Assembly (NCBI GenBank): GCA_000632805.1
Contig: CP007444.1
Location: forward strand, 2,046,001-2,110,000
DNA: 64,000 nucleotides
Source: Dyella jiangningensis
Lineage (GTDB): Bacteria; Pseudomonadota; Gammaproteobacteria; Xanthomonadales; Rhodanobacteraceae
Direction of reading: 5' to 3'
Part shown: positions 26,477 through 34,822 of the stretch, piece after piece
How the letters are laid out: the number at the start of each line of letters is the position of its first letter
Position numbering within the stretch: position 1 is the stretch's first letter
Translations under genes and position numbers: made by a program
The notes under the pieces: model-generated
Seen by the model: only the letters and a program-made list of their open reading frames with translations
What the model was told of the DNA's origin: nothing
Database searches by the model: none

Positions 26477-29400
26477 ATGTTGAAACGCCATGCGCTTTGT
26501 CCCGTCATCGTGATCGCCGGCCTTCTGCTGGTCGGCGCTCATCAGGCCCGGGCGGCTGACACCACTGGACCGGTTTCAAGCGTGCTCGATTCGCTTGAAT
26601 GGCGGCAGGTAGGACCGTTTCGAGGCGGCTGGGCGACCCAGGCGACCGGTGTGTCAACGCAGCCCAATACGTTTTACATGGGCACGGCCGGAGGCGGCGT
26701 GTGGAAGACCGGCGATGCGGGGCGCACCTGGCAACCGCTATTCGACCAGCAACCGGCCTCGCCCGTCGGCGCGCTGGCCGTCGCGCTGTCCGATCCAAAC
26801 GTCATTTACGTGGGTACCGGCGAAGTGGCTGCCCGTTACGACGTCGGTGCAGGCAACGGCGTGTATCGCTCCGTGGATGGCGGCAAACGCTGGCAGCACA
26901 TGGGGCTGGATGCGACTCGCCACATCGGCGCCATCCTGGTCGATCCCCAGCATCCCGATACCGTGCTGGTAGGAGCCCTCGGCCACTACTACGGGCCGAA
27001 CCAGGAACGTGGCGTGTTCCGCTCCACCGATGGGGGCAAGACCTGGAAGCAGACACTCTTCATCGATGCGGATACCGGTGTGGTCGATCTGGCCGCCGAT
27101 CCCGATCACCCCAACGTCATCTATGCCGCCGCCTGGCAAGTGCGCAACTATCCGTGGCTGTCGTATTTCCAGCCCAACGCCGGGCCGGGCAGCGGACTCT
27201 ACCGCTCCAGCGATGGCGGTATCAGCTGGAAGCGCATCAGTGGACATGGCTGGCCCAGCGATACGCTTGCACGCATTGGCATCGCGACGGCGAGTCATGG
27301 CCGCGTCTATGCCGTGGTCAACGATACAACGACGAAAAGCGCGAGCGGCCTGTACCGATCGGATGACGACGGCGCGACGTGGCACGCGGCCAGTCACGAA
27401 AGCTGGCTCGCCAACGACTACTTCAGCCGCATCACCGTCGATCCCGACAACCGCGACCGCATCTATTCCGCCGGACAGTCGATCCGCCGTTCCGATGACG
27501 GCGGTCAACACTGGACGGTCTTCAAGGGCGCGCCCGGTGGCGACGATTACCACTATTTGTGGATCGACCCGAAAAATACGCAGCGGATGATTACCGCCAG
27601 CGATCAGGGCGCGGTGGTCAGCCTCAATGGCGGCAAGAGCTGGAGCAGCTGGTACAACCAGCCTACCGGCCAGTTCTACCACCTCAGCGCCGATCAGCAG
27701 TTTCCCTACTGGATTTATTCCGGCCAGCAGGACTCGGGCACCGTCGGTATCGCCAGTCGCAGCGACTATGGCTCGATCTCCTACCGCGATTGGCGTCCGG
27801 TCGGCGGCGACGAGCGGGACTACGACCTGCCGTATCCGGGCGACCCCAACATCGTGTTCGGCTCCGGCCTCGGTGGGCGCGTGTCGCGCTGGGATCGGCG
27901 CACGGGCGCCGTGCAAAACGTCACGCCATGGCCGGTCAACAGCTACGGCGAGCGACCGACCGACTTCAAGTACCACTACACCTGGATCACCCCGATCGCG
28001 TTCTCGGCCCAGGCTCCCTATGCCTTGTACCTGGGTGCGCAAGTGCTGTTCCGCAGTACCGACCAGGGCCAGCACTGGGATGTGATCAGTCCCGAGTTGA
28101 ATGCCAGGAAGGATGGCGCAACGCATTGCGACGGATCACCCACCACGGCACAAGCACGCGACTGCGGTTATGGCGTGATCTATAGCATCGCGCCATCGCC
28201 TCGGAGCAACGATGAAATCTGGATAGGTACCGACGACGGTCTCGTCCAGCTCACGCGGGACGGCGGCAAGAGCTGGCACAACGTCACCCCGAAAGGCTTG
28301 CCTGAGTGGGCCCAGGTCAGCTCACTGGATGTCTCGTCGCTGCAAGCAGGCACCGCCTATGCCGCCGTGGACAATCACCGCCAGGACGATTTCAATCCGC
28401 ACGCCTGGCGCACGCAGGACTACGGCGCCAGTTGGACCGACATCGCCGCGGGACTGCCGGCAGGCAGCTTCGTCAGCGTCGTGCGCGCGGATCCCACGCG
28501 CGCCGGGTTGCTCTACGCGGGCACCGACCGCGGCGCCTTTGTTTCGTTCGACGACGGCACGCACTGGCAATCGCTGCAACGCAACCTGCCGACCGCCTGG
28601 GTCCGTGACCTGCTCGTGCACGGCAACGACTTGATCGCCGCCACTCAAGGCCGCGCGATCTGGATTCTCGACGACGTGACGCCCTTGCGGCAGGCGACCG
28701 CCGACACCGAGCGCGCCGCGGCGCACCTCTATACACCGGCAACGGCACTGCGTGTGCGCGCAAACCAGAACAAGGACACGCCACTGCCTCCTGAAACGCC
28801 GGTCGGCAAGAATCCACCTAGCGGCGCGGTGATCGACTACCGGCTCGCCGCCAACGCCAAGGGCCCCGTCACACTCGACATCCTCGACAGCGACGGCAAA
28901 CTCGTGCGCCGGTTCTCCAGTGCCGACAAGCCACCGACGCTCGACGCCGAACGGTACTTCGCCGACGACTGGGTGAAGCCGCAGGCCGCGCTGTCCACGA
29001 AGGCCGGCACCCATCGCTTTGTGTGGGACCTGCGCTATCCGCGCCCGCAGGCGATCGAATACGGCTACAGCATTGCCGCGACCTGGGATTCGGACACGCC
29101 GGTAACACCAGAAGGGCCGCTGGTCTTGCCGGGCAACTATCAACTGGTGCTCCACGTGGATGGCAAGTCGTATCGCGCGCCCCTGGTCATCGCGCTGGAC
29201 CCGCGCGAGCAGGTCAGCCAGGACGAACTGGTCGCCGGGCTCACCTACTCGCGCAACATAGCGGCTTTGCTTCAACGCGTATGGCAAGGCTACGGTGAAG
29301 TGGAAGCCGTGCGCGATCAGCTGGAAGCGCTGGATCACAAGCTCGGCAAGAACGCCGCGCACCAGGCGCTGCTCGACAGCGCGAATTTGCTGCACTCGAA

Positions 29401-29707
29401 AACCTCGCCACTGGTGGAGGGCGCGGGCGAAGCGTCCCTCAACCTGCACGCGATCAGCGACGCACTCGCCGCGATCGCCACCGATGTCGAAGGCGCCGAC
29501 CATGCGCCCACCGACGGGCAGCAGCAGGCGCTCGCGCATTACCAGGCCAGCGTCGACCAGGCGCTCGCTCAATGGAACGCCATACGCACGACCGATCTGC
29601 CGAAGCTCAACAAGCAACTGCACGAGGCAGGCATCGCGGCGATCACCGTACCCGGTGATCGCGCGGCTGGTCCCGAGCGAACGCTTCAGTCTAGTCAGTC
29701 GGATTGA
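26477..29707 (+). CDS. Large secreted BNR/Asp-box beta-propeller protein
   Basis: 1076 aa from the ATG at 26477. An ATG at 26441 (12 codons earlier) is open too, but the inner start yields the cleaner signal peptide MLKRHALCPVIVIAGLLLVGAHQARA. At least eleven Asp boxes (SVDGGKRW, STDGGKTW, SSDGGISW, SDDDGATW, SDDGGQHW, STDQGQHW, SFDDGTHW) fill residues about 40-740. The opening phrase WRQVGPFRGGWATQ resembles that of the first BNR protein, so these two are closer to each other than to the VPS10-like one. A beta-sandwich with a helical tail makes up the C-terminus. It is co-directional with the TonB receptor. An enzymatic role is not shown by the sequence. Confidence 0.82.
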   Translation: MLKRHALCPVIVIAGLLLVGAHQARAADTTGPVSSVLDSLEWRQVGPFRGGWATQATGVSTQPNTFYMGTAGGGVWKTGDAGRTWQPLFDQQPASPVGALAVALSDPNVIYVGTGEVAARYDVGAGNGVYRSVDGGKRWQHMGLDATRHIGAILVDPQHPDTVLVGALGHYYGPNQERGVFRSTDGGKTWKQTLFIDADTGVVDLAADPDHPNVIYAAAWQVRNYPWLSYFQPNAGPGSGLYRSSDGGISWKRISGHGWPSDTLARIGIATASHGRVYAVVNDTTTKSASGLYRSDDDGATWHAASHESWLANDYFSRITVDPDNRDRIYSAGQSIRRSDDGGQHWTVFKGAPGGDDYHYLWIDPKNTQRMITASDQGAVVSLNGGKSWSSWYNQPTGQFYHLSADQQFPYWIYSGQQDSGTVGIASRSDYGSISYRDWRPVGGDERDYDLPYPGDPNIVFGSGLGGRVSRWDRRTGAVQNVTPWPVNSYGERPTDFKYHYTWITPIAFSAQAPYALYLGAQVLFRSTDQGQHWDVISPELNARKDGATHCDGSPTTAQARDCGYGVIYSIAPSPRSNDEIWIGTDDGLVQLTRDGGKSWHNVTPKGLPEWAQVSSLDVSSLQAGTAYAAVDNHRQDDFNPHAWRTQDYGASWTDIAAGLPAGSFVSVVRADPTRAGLLYAGTDRGAFVSFDDGTHWQSLQRNLPTAWVRDLLVHGNDLIAATQGRAIWILDDVTPLRQATADTERAAAHLYTPATALRVRANQNKDTPLPPETPVGKNPPSGAVIDYRLAANAKGPVTLDILDSDGKLVRRFSSADKPPTLDAERYFADDWVKPQAALSTKAGTHRFVWDLRYPRPQAIEYGYSIAATWDSDTPVTPEGPLVLPGNYQLVLHVDGKSYRAPLVIALDPREQVSQDELVAGLTYSRNIAALLQRVWQGYGEVEAVRDQLEALDHKLGKNAAHQALLDSANLLHSKTSPLVEGAGEASLNLHAISDALAAIATDVEGADHAPTDGQQQALAHYQASVDQALAQWNAIRTTDLPKLNKQLHEAGIAAITVPGDRAAGPERTLQSSQSD

Positions 29708-29843
29708 GACCCGGAATGCAACACGGCAGGAGCCGACACGTATCGGCTATCCGGATCTCAAACCTCCAGGAACGCGGGCATGTCTTTGGCCAATCCGGCA
29801 CCGGGCCTATGCGGGAAAACCAGCATGAGGACGTTGGCCTGCA

Positions 29844-30755
29844 TCAAGCGTCTGCCGCCTGCAACGTTTGGCGGGCAAAGTGGGTGGGCGGCAGTCCAAC
29901 GTGGCGGGTGAATGCAACGCTGAAGGTGCTCGCCGAGCTATAGCCCACGCGCTCGGCGACGTCGGCGATAGCCATGTTCCGGGTGCGCAGCAGCTTCTTG
30001 GCCAGCGCCATGCGCCAGGAGAGCAGGTATTCCATCGGCGTCATGCCGACGGCGCGATTGAAACGCTCGAAGAACACCGAGCGCGATAACGCTGCTTCCT
30101 TGGCAAGTTGCGCCACCGTCCAGGCTCGCGTCGGCGCTTCGTGCATGCGTCGGATGGCGGCGGCGAGACGCGGATCAGCCAGTCCGCGCAGCAAGCCGGG
30201 CGACGCCGCGGTGCCTTCCGAGGATCGCAGGGTTTCGATCAGAAGCACTTCCAGCAGGCGAGCCAGAATCAGATCGCGCGCCGGTCGCTGCGCACGTGAT
30301 TCTTCGTTCACCAGCTGCACCAGCGTGGCGAGGCGCGGCTCTCCGCTCACATGCACCAACTGTGGCAACAGCGACACCAATACAGCGGCGTCCGGAGAAC
30401 CAAACTCGCAGTAGCCGATCACCATGCGCACTTCCGGTGGGCCGTCGGGCGTGCCAAGACGGAATTCCCCGGGTGCCAGGAGGATGGGCGACGTATCCGC
30501 ATCGTCGTCGGGCGGATCGAGACTCGACGTCGCGAAGTTCTGTGCAGCAGGGATGAGTACGAAGTCGTTGCGCTGGAGGACCAGTGGTTCGCGGCCTTCC
30601 ACGGTCAAGCGGCCGGAACCTTCAAGGATCACGCAATAGAACGGCCTGCCGGCCTCAGTGCGCCGCACCCGCCAACGCCCGGCGCCACTGACCATCTTGG
30701 AGAAGCCGGCCTGGGGCTGGAGCAAGCTGACGACTTCTGAGAGCGGATCGATCAT
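29844..30755 (-). CDS. AraC family transcriptional regulator
   Basis: 303 aa, ATG at 30755. Residues about 15-130 are a cupin-like sensor (RPFYCVILEGSGRLTVEGREPLVLQRNDFVLIPA). The two helix-turn-helix motifs are C-terminal: WTVAQLAKEAALSRSVFFERFNRAVGMTPMEYLLSWRM, split across positions about 215-255, then MAIADVAERVGYSSASTFSVAFTRHVGLPP. It is divergent from an SDR gene (start 30859) with about 100 bp between them, and this type of AraC commonly activates its divergent oxidoreductase neighbour. The ligand is unknown. Confidence 0.93.
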   Translation of the reverse strand: MIDPLSEVVSLLQPQAGFSKMVSGAGRWRVRRTEAGRPFYCVILEGSGRLTVEGREPLVLQRNDFVLIPAAQNFATSSLDPPDDDADTSPILLAPGEFRLGTPDGPPEVRMVIGYCEFGSPDAAVLVSLLPQLVHVSGEPRLATLVQLVNEESRAQRPARDLILARLLEVLLIETLRSSEGTAASPGLLRGLADPRLAAAIRRMHEAPTRAWTVAQLAKEAALSRSVFFERFNRAVGMTPMEYLLSWRMALAKKLLRTRNMAIADVAERVGYSSASTFSVAFTRHVGLPPTHFARQTLQAADA

Positions 30756-30858
30756 ATCCGGACTATAGCCAATGCAAAGTGGATTTTGAGCGGTAGTGAG
30801 TCCAGCCCTCGGCGTCTATCGTGGGCACACCACCTCACCACTTCGTCCAGGAACGTCC

Positions 30859-31602
30859 ATGAAGACCATTCTGATCACCGGTTGCTCGTCCGGCTTTGGC
30901 CTCGAGATCGCCAAGCATTTCCTCAATCACGGCTGGAACGTCATCGCCACCATGCGAGCACCCCGCGAAGACGCGCTGCCCCGCTCGGATCGCCTGCGCG
31001 TGCTCCCACTCGACGTGACTGATCCCCAGAGCATTTCCCGACTCATTGCCGACGCCGGCCCTGTCGATGCACTCGTCAACAACGCGGGCGTCGGCATGCT
31101 CAATGCGCTGGAAGGCACGTCCATGCAAGCCGCGCGAGAGGTGTTCGAGACCAATACGCTGGGCACCATTGCCATGACCCAGGCGGTGATTCCCCAATTT
31201 CGCGAGCGCAAGAGCGGCGTGATCGTCAATGTGACTTCCACTGTCACGCTGAGGCCGCTCCACCTCCTGTCCGTGTACACCGCCAGCAAGGCGGCGGTAA
31301 ATGCGCTCACCGAATCATTGGCATTGGAACTGGAGCCTTTCCACATCCGCGTACGCCTGGTACTGCCGGGGCGGGCACCGGAAACGCGCTTCGGTGATAA
31401 CGCCCGGTCCCGCATGCAGGGCGGTTTCCACGAGGCGTATACCGACCTGGCGCAGCAGGTCTTCTCCCGCTGGGCGCAATCGACGGATCTGGTGACGCGC
31501 TCGACCGACGTGGCCGACGCGGTATGGCAGGCGGTCAACGACCCCGCCAGCCCCATGCGCATTCCTGCGGGTGCCGACGCGTTGGCGCTGGCTGCCGCCT
31601 GA
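30859..31602 (+). CDS. Short-chain dehydrogenase/reductase (classical SDR)
   Basis: 247 aa from the ATG at 30859; the longer frame starting at 30796 adds a promoter-like, non-family N-terminus. Nucleotide motif TGCSSGFGLEIA at residues 7-18, NNAG at about 74, and the catalytic YTASK with an upstream Ser. The C-terminus ends in a normal substrate loop (PETRFGDNARSRMQGG). Typical of NADP-dependent carbonyl or alcohol dehydrogenases in the cytosol. Divergent from the AraC regulator, which probably controls it. Confidence 0.92.
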   Translation: MKTILITGCSSGFGLEIAKHFLNHGWNVIATMRAPREDALPRSDRLRVLPLDVTDPQSISRLIADAGPVDALVNNAGVGMLNALEGTSMQAAREVFETNTLGTIAMTQAVIPQFRERKSGVIVNVTSTVTLRPLHLLSVYTASKAAVNALTESLALELEPFHIRVRLVLPGRAPETRFGDNARSRMQGGFHEAYTDLAQQVFSRWAQSTDLVTRSTDVADAVWQAVNDPASPMRIPAGADALALAAA

Positions 31603-31758
31603 GACCTGCGGGGAGCACCAAAGACGATCGTCCCCATCGAATGGGAATCGCCGCCATCCGGGTCGACACAAACCCGCCGCATGCAAGCCCGGGTGGCCCT
31701 GCGCCCGATGGCCGGCGAGATGGCGTTGGCGGCGTCCTCCGTGAACACCAACGCTCAT

Positions 31759-32685
31759 TCATGGCGCGCGAACCACCTGATCAATCCGGTCAATCAGCCA
31801 ACGCAGCCCGATATCCTCGCGGTGTGATGTTTTCCAAAGTGCGCTGATCTGATGAATCGGAGTCTCGAACGGCAGTGGGCTGATGCTTAAATCCAGGCTG
31901 CGGCTCCAGATGCGGGCGATGTAGTCAGGCACGGTGACGAGCACCGGGTTGTCGCGCGCGATGAACGGCTGCGTGGCAAAGTGCGGGTTCGAAAAGATCA
32001 CGCGCCGACGTTCACCCAGCGCCTCGAGCTGCTCATCGATAAACCCGCGAAGCTCCCCTTTGAACGACGTGAGCAAATGCGGGTGGTCGAGATAGTCGCG
32101 CATGCTCAATGCTTCGTGCGGTATCCGTATCAGCTGCGGGTTGTACAGGCAGACAAACCGCCAATCCAGCAGCGCCCGATGCTGCTGCCACTGGGGATGG
32201 TGATTGAAGACACCCAGGGCGATCTCGATGTCGTTGCGCTCGAACATCGACGACACGCGATGGCAGTCCGTATCCACGGTGATCAGTTGTATGCCTGGTG
32301 CTTCCGAGCCGAGCACTTTCAGCAACGACGGAAAAAGCGTCACGGCGATGGCTTCGGAAACGCCCACGCGAAACGTCCTGCTGGCGTGCCTCGCATCAAA
32401 CGGCTGATGAACCCGCATCGCGTGATGCAAGCCCATCAGGAGCGAGTCGATCTGTTGCGAGAGCTCAAGCGCGCGAGGCGTGGGCTCCATGCCCTGGCGT
32501 CCACGCACGAACAGCTCATCGCCAAATGCCGCCCTGAGCCGCTTTAGCGCACCGCTTACCGCGGGCTGGCCAAGAAAAAGTCGCTCCGCCGCGCGCGTGA
32601 CGTGGCGTTCCTGCATCAGCGCCCGGAAGACCAGCAGCAAGTTCAGATCGAACTGGCGAAGATCATGTTCGATGATGGAGGTCAT
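31759..32685 (-). CDS. LysR family transcriptional regulator
   Basis: 308 aa from the ATG at 32685 (MTSIIEHDLRQFDLN); the 49 codons upstream in frame are not LysR-like. The winged HTH is FRALMQERHVTRAAERLFLGQPAVSGALKRLRAAFGDELFVR, shown here by its halves at residues about 15-35 and 36-60. The effector domain follows from RTFRVGVSEAIAVTLFPSLL. This NodD/NahR-like group often responds to aromatic compounds. It is divergent from the atypical SDR (start 32772) with 86 bp between, so that SDR is the likely target. Two GTGATA repeats (16 bp apart centre region) lie in the gap. Confidence 0.93.
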   Translation of the reverse strand: MTSIIEHDLRQFDLNLLLVFRALMQERHVTRAAERLFLGQPAVSGALKRLRAAFGDELFVRGRQGMEPTPRALELSQQIDSLLMGLHHAMRVHQPFDARHASRTFRVGVSEAIAVTLFPSLLKVLGSEAPGIQLITVDTDCHRVSSMFERNDIEIALGVFNHHPQWQQHRALLDWRFVCLYNPQLIRIPHEALSMRDYLDHPHLLTSFKGELRGFIDEQLEALGERRRVIFSNPHFATQPFIARDNPVLVTVPDYIARIWSRSLDLSISPLPFETPIHQISALWKTSHREDIGLRWLIDRIDQVVRAP

Positions 32686-32771
32686 TGTGATAAACGATTT
32701 GAGTGATAGTCGCCGTAGCATGCACCATTTCGCCCATCGCCGCCGAAGCGGCAGGAACGCGAGAGGGTGCG

Positions 32772-33491
32772 ATGGGCAACAGCGCAGGCAGGGTCGTTGT
32801 ATTTGGTGGCTCGTCGGGCATCGGCCTGGCAACGGTCAGGCGTCTGGTCGATGCGGGCCATGAGGTCATCGCCACCGGTCGCGATGCGGACAAGTTGTGC
32901 GCGTCATTGGTCGACATCCAGGGGCCCGTTCGACATGAGGCGTTTGATGGAACCCAGCGTGAGTCATTGGACCGGTTCTTCAGCAGCGTCGGCACCATCG
33001 ACCATCTCGTGATCGCCCTTAGCGGCGGCGATGGTGGCGGCCACTTTCAGGAACTCGATCTGCTGGCCCTGCGCCGAGGTTTCGAGGCCAAGTTCTGGCC
33101 ACACGTGCAAGCGGTGCAGGCTGCCTTGCCGACGTTGCGCAAAGGAGGCAGCGTGACGTTCCTGACGTCGATCTCGGCGCGAATCGCCAACCCGGGCACC
33201 AGTGGACTGGCCGCGATCAATGGGGCCATCGAGGCGATGGTTCCCGTGCTTGCCCGCGAACTTGCGCCCACGCGGGTCAATGCCGTCTCGCCCGGCGTGG
33301 TGGAAACCCCCTGGTGGAACGCCATGCCTGAGGAGGCTCGACGTCAGTTCTTTGCCAACCATGCCAGCGAGCTGCCCGTGGGGCGCATTGGGCAGCCTGA
33401 TGACGTGGCCCAGGCCGTGGCCTACCTCGTGGGTAACGGTTACACCACCGGAAGCGTTCTCGAATGCGATGGCGGTCTACACCTGCTCTAG
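32772..33491 (+). CDS. SDR family oxidoreductase, catalytic Tyr/Lys missing
   Basis: 239 aa from the ATG at 32772, with GAGAGGG upstream; the frame reaches back to 32703 but overlaps the LysR promoter. FGGSSGIGLATVRRL gives the cofactor fold and IALSGGDGG replaces the usual NNAG. Where classical SDRs have YxxxK, this protein has ISARIANPGTSGLAAINGAI, so both catalytic residues are gone. SPGVVETPWWNAM and GYTTGSVLECDGGLHLL are normal. Such SDRs are known (Lin1944-like) and their function is undetermined; it may reduce by another mechanism or act as a binding protein. It pairs with the divergent LysR. Confidence 0.86.
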   Translation: MGNSAGRVVVFGGSSGIGLATVRRLVDAGHEVIATGRDADKLCASLVDIQGPVRHEAFDGTQRESLDRFFSSVGTIDHLVIALSGGDGGGHFQELDLLALRRGFEAKFWPHVQAVQAALPTLRKGGSVTFLTSISARIANPGTSGLAAINGAIEAMVPVLARELAPTRVNAVSPGVVETPWWNAMPEEARRQFFANHASELPVGRIGQPDDVAQAVAYLVGNGYTTGSVLECDGGLHLL

Positions 33492-33615
33492 CGCGGAGCG
33501 CACATCCCGGGGCCTCACTCCGGCCTTGATGCCGTCGACTGATACCTTTCTCAAGTGCGTACGCGCCCTTCGAAAACTCCACGAAAATCGCAGTCCCCAG
33601 TCAAAAGGAAATGCA

Positions 33616-34026
33616 GTGAGCAAGCAGATTTTCATCAACCTTCCGGTGAGCGACCTGAAGCGATCAAAAGCCTTTTACGAGGCCATCGATGCGGTCAACA
33701 ACCCCGCCTTCAGCGACGACACCGCGGCGTGCATGGTGCTCTCCGATACGATCTTCGTGATGCTGCTGACGCACGACAAGTGGCGTCAATTCACGACCAA
33801 GCGCATCCTTGACGCACACGTGGACGCACAGGTGCTTCTTTGCCTGTCCGCCGGCAGTCGCGAGGAGGTGAACCGCCTCGTCGAAAGCGCGAGCGTGGCG
33901 GGAGGCAAGCCGGACCCGACGCCGGTGCAGGATCACGGTTTCATGTATGGCCGAAGCTTCGAGGATCCGGATGGCCATATCTGGGAGGTCATGTGGATGG
34001 ATCCCAGCGCCCTGCCCCACGGCTAA
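33616..34026 (+). CDS. VOC family protein
   Basis: 136 aa from a GTG at 33616 preceded by AAGGAA; the upstream frame is shared with the 3' part of the SDR and is not translated. The N-terminus reads SKQIFINLPVSDLKRSKAFYEAIDAV, a clear VOC fold, and the C-terminus has SFEDPDGHIWEVMWMDPSA with a Glu that could bind metal. Members like this are often called glyoxalase-like or lactoylglutathione lyase-related, but no known substrate is implied. It lies 124 nt after the atypical SDR and may be cotranscribed with it. Confidence 0.87.
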   Translation: MSKQIFINLPVSDLKRSKAFYEAIDAVNNPAFSDDTAACMVLSDTIFVMLLTHDKWRQFTTKRILDAHVDAQVLLCLSAGSREEVNRLVESASVAGGKPDPTPVQDHGFMYGRSFEDPDGHIWEVMWMDPSALPHG

Positions 34027-34116
34027 GGCCGCTGCCACCGGAATGAAGTTCGGCCGCGCCCGCCGGTTCTTCCACGACCCGACCGGCATGGCTTTCCACC
34101 AGGCAAGACGAGCAGC

Positions 34117-34143
34117 CACCCGGCGAATAGCGGCCGCCGGGTG
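34117..34143. terminator. 9-bp perfect hairpin between converging genes
   Basis: CACCCGGCG (34117-34125) and CGCCGGGTG (34135-34143) with a 9-nt loop lie between the VOC gene and the end of the response regulator gene. Strong stem, no T-run. Probable shared 3'-end structure. Confidence 0.5.
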
Positions 34144-34171
34144 TCTGCACCGTGTAGCGGCGCAGCTTCCC

Positions 34172-34822
34172 TCATATCTGGATAATGCCGCGTTTTACCG
34201 CTGTCACCACGGCGTGGGTGCGATCGTTGGCGTCGAGCTTGGAAAAGATGCTTTTCAGGTGTGCCTTGACGGTGTCCGCGCTGACGTTCAGTTCGGTGGC
34301 GATTCTCTTGTTGCCGTAACCCAGGGCAACGGCGCGCAAGACTTCCAGCTCACGCTGGGACAGCATGTCGCCACCGATATGTGCTGCCACGTCGGATGCC
34401 GCCTCGGGTGAAAGTACGCGGCGCCCGGCGTACACGGCGCGGATCGCATCACGCAGTTCCTTCCGTAGCGACGCCTTGAGCAGGAAGCCGCTGGCGCCCT
34501 TTCGCATCGCGTTGGTGACCTGGGCATCGCCGCGATACGTCGTCAGAATGAGGACGCTGGCGTCCGGGAACTCTGCCCGTATGGCGCACATCGCGTCGAC
34601 ACCGCTCATGTCGGGCAACTGCAGATCCATCAGTGTCACGTCCGGCCGATGCTCGCGAAAGGCTTCGATGGCCGACCTGCCGTCCGTGGCATTCGCCACG
34701 ACGCGCATGTCGGACTCGCCGGAAAGCGCGAAAGCGACACCGTCCCGCAGAAGCGGGTGATCGTCGACGACGAGCACCGAGATGATCCTGGGTTCGTTGG
34801 CTGCCATCGGGGTGTTACACAT
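34172..34822 (-). CDS. NarL/FixJ family response regulator
   Basis: 216 aa from the ATG at 34822, which overlaps the last codons of the kinase gene (stop TAA at 34815). The inner ATG at 34807 is an alternative. The receiver has DDHPLLRDG and the phosphoacceptor Asp66 in LMDLQLPDMSG, the Thr in LILTTYRG and the Lys in FLLKAS. The LuxR/GerE output domain is MLSQRELEVLRAVALGYGNKRIATELNVSADTVKAHLKSIF, about residues 140-185. Its partner is the propeller-type kinase just upstream. The pair should act as one two-component system; the likely target is the divergent operon starting at 38114. Confidence 0.93.
   Translation of the reverse strand: MCNTPMAANEPRIISVLVVDDHPLLRDGVAFALSGESDMRVVANATDGRSAIEAFREHRPDVTLMDLQLPDMSGVDAMCAIRAEFPDASVLILTTYRGDAQVTNAMRKGASGFLLKASLRKELRDAIRAVYAGRRVLSPEAASDVAAHIGGDMLSQRELEVLRAVALGYGNKRIATELNVSADTVKAHLKSIFSKLDANDRTHAVVTAVKRGIIQI

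Noticed and set aside
26738-28126. 462-aa minus-strand frame inside the third BNR gene
   Set aside because: Antisense shadow; the plus strand has a signal peptide and Asp boxes in the correct frame.
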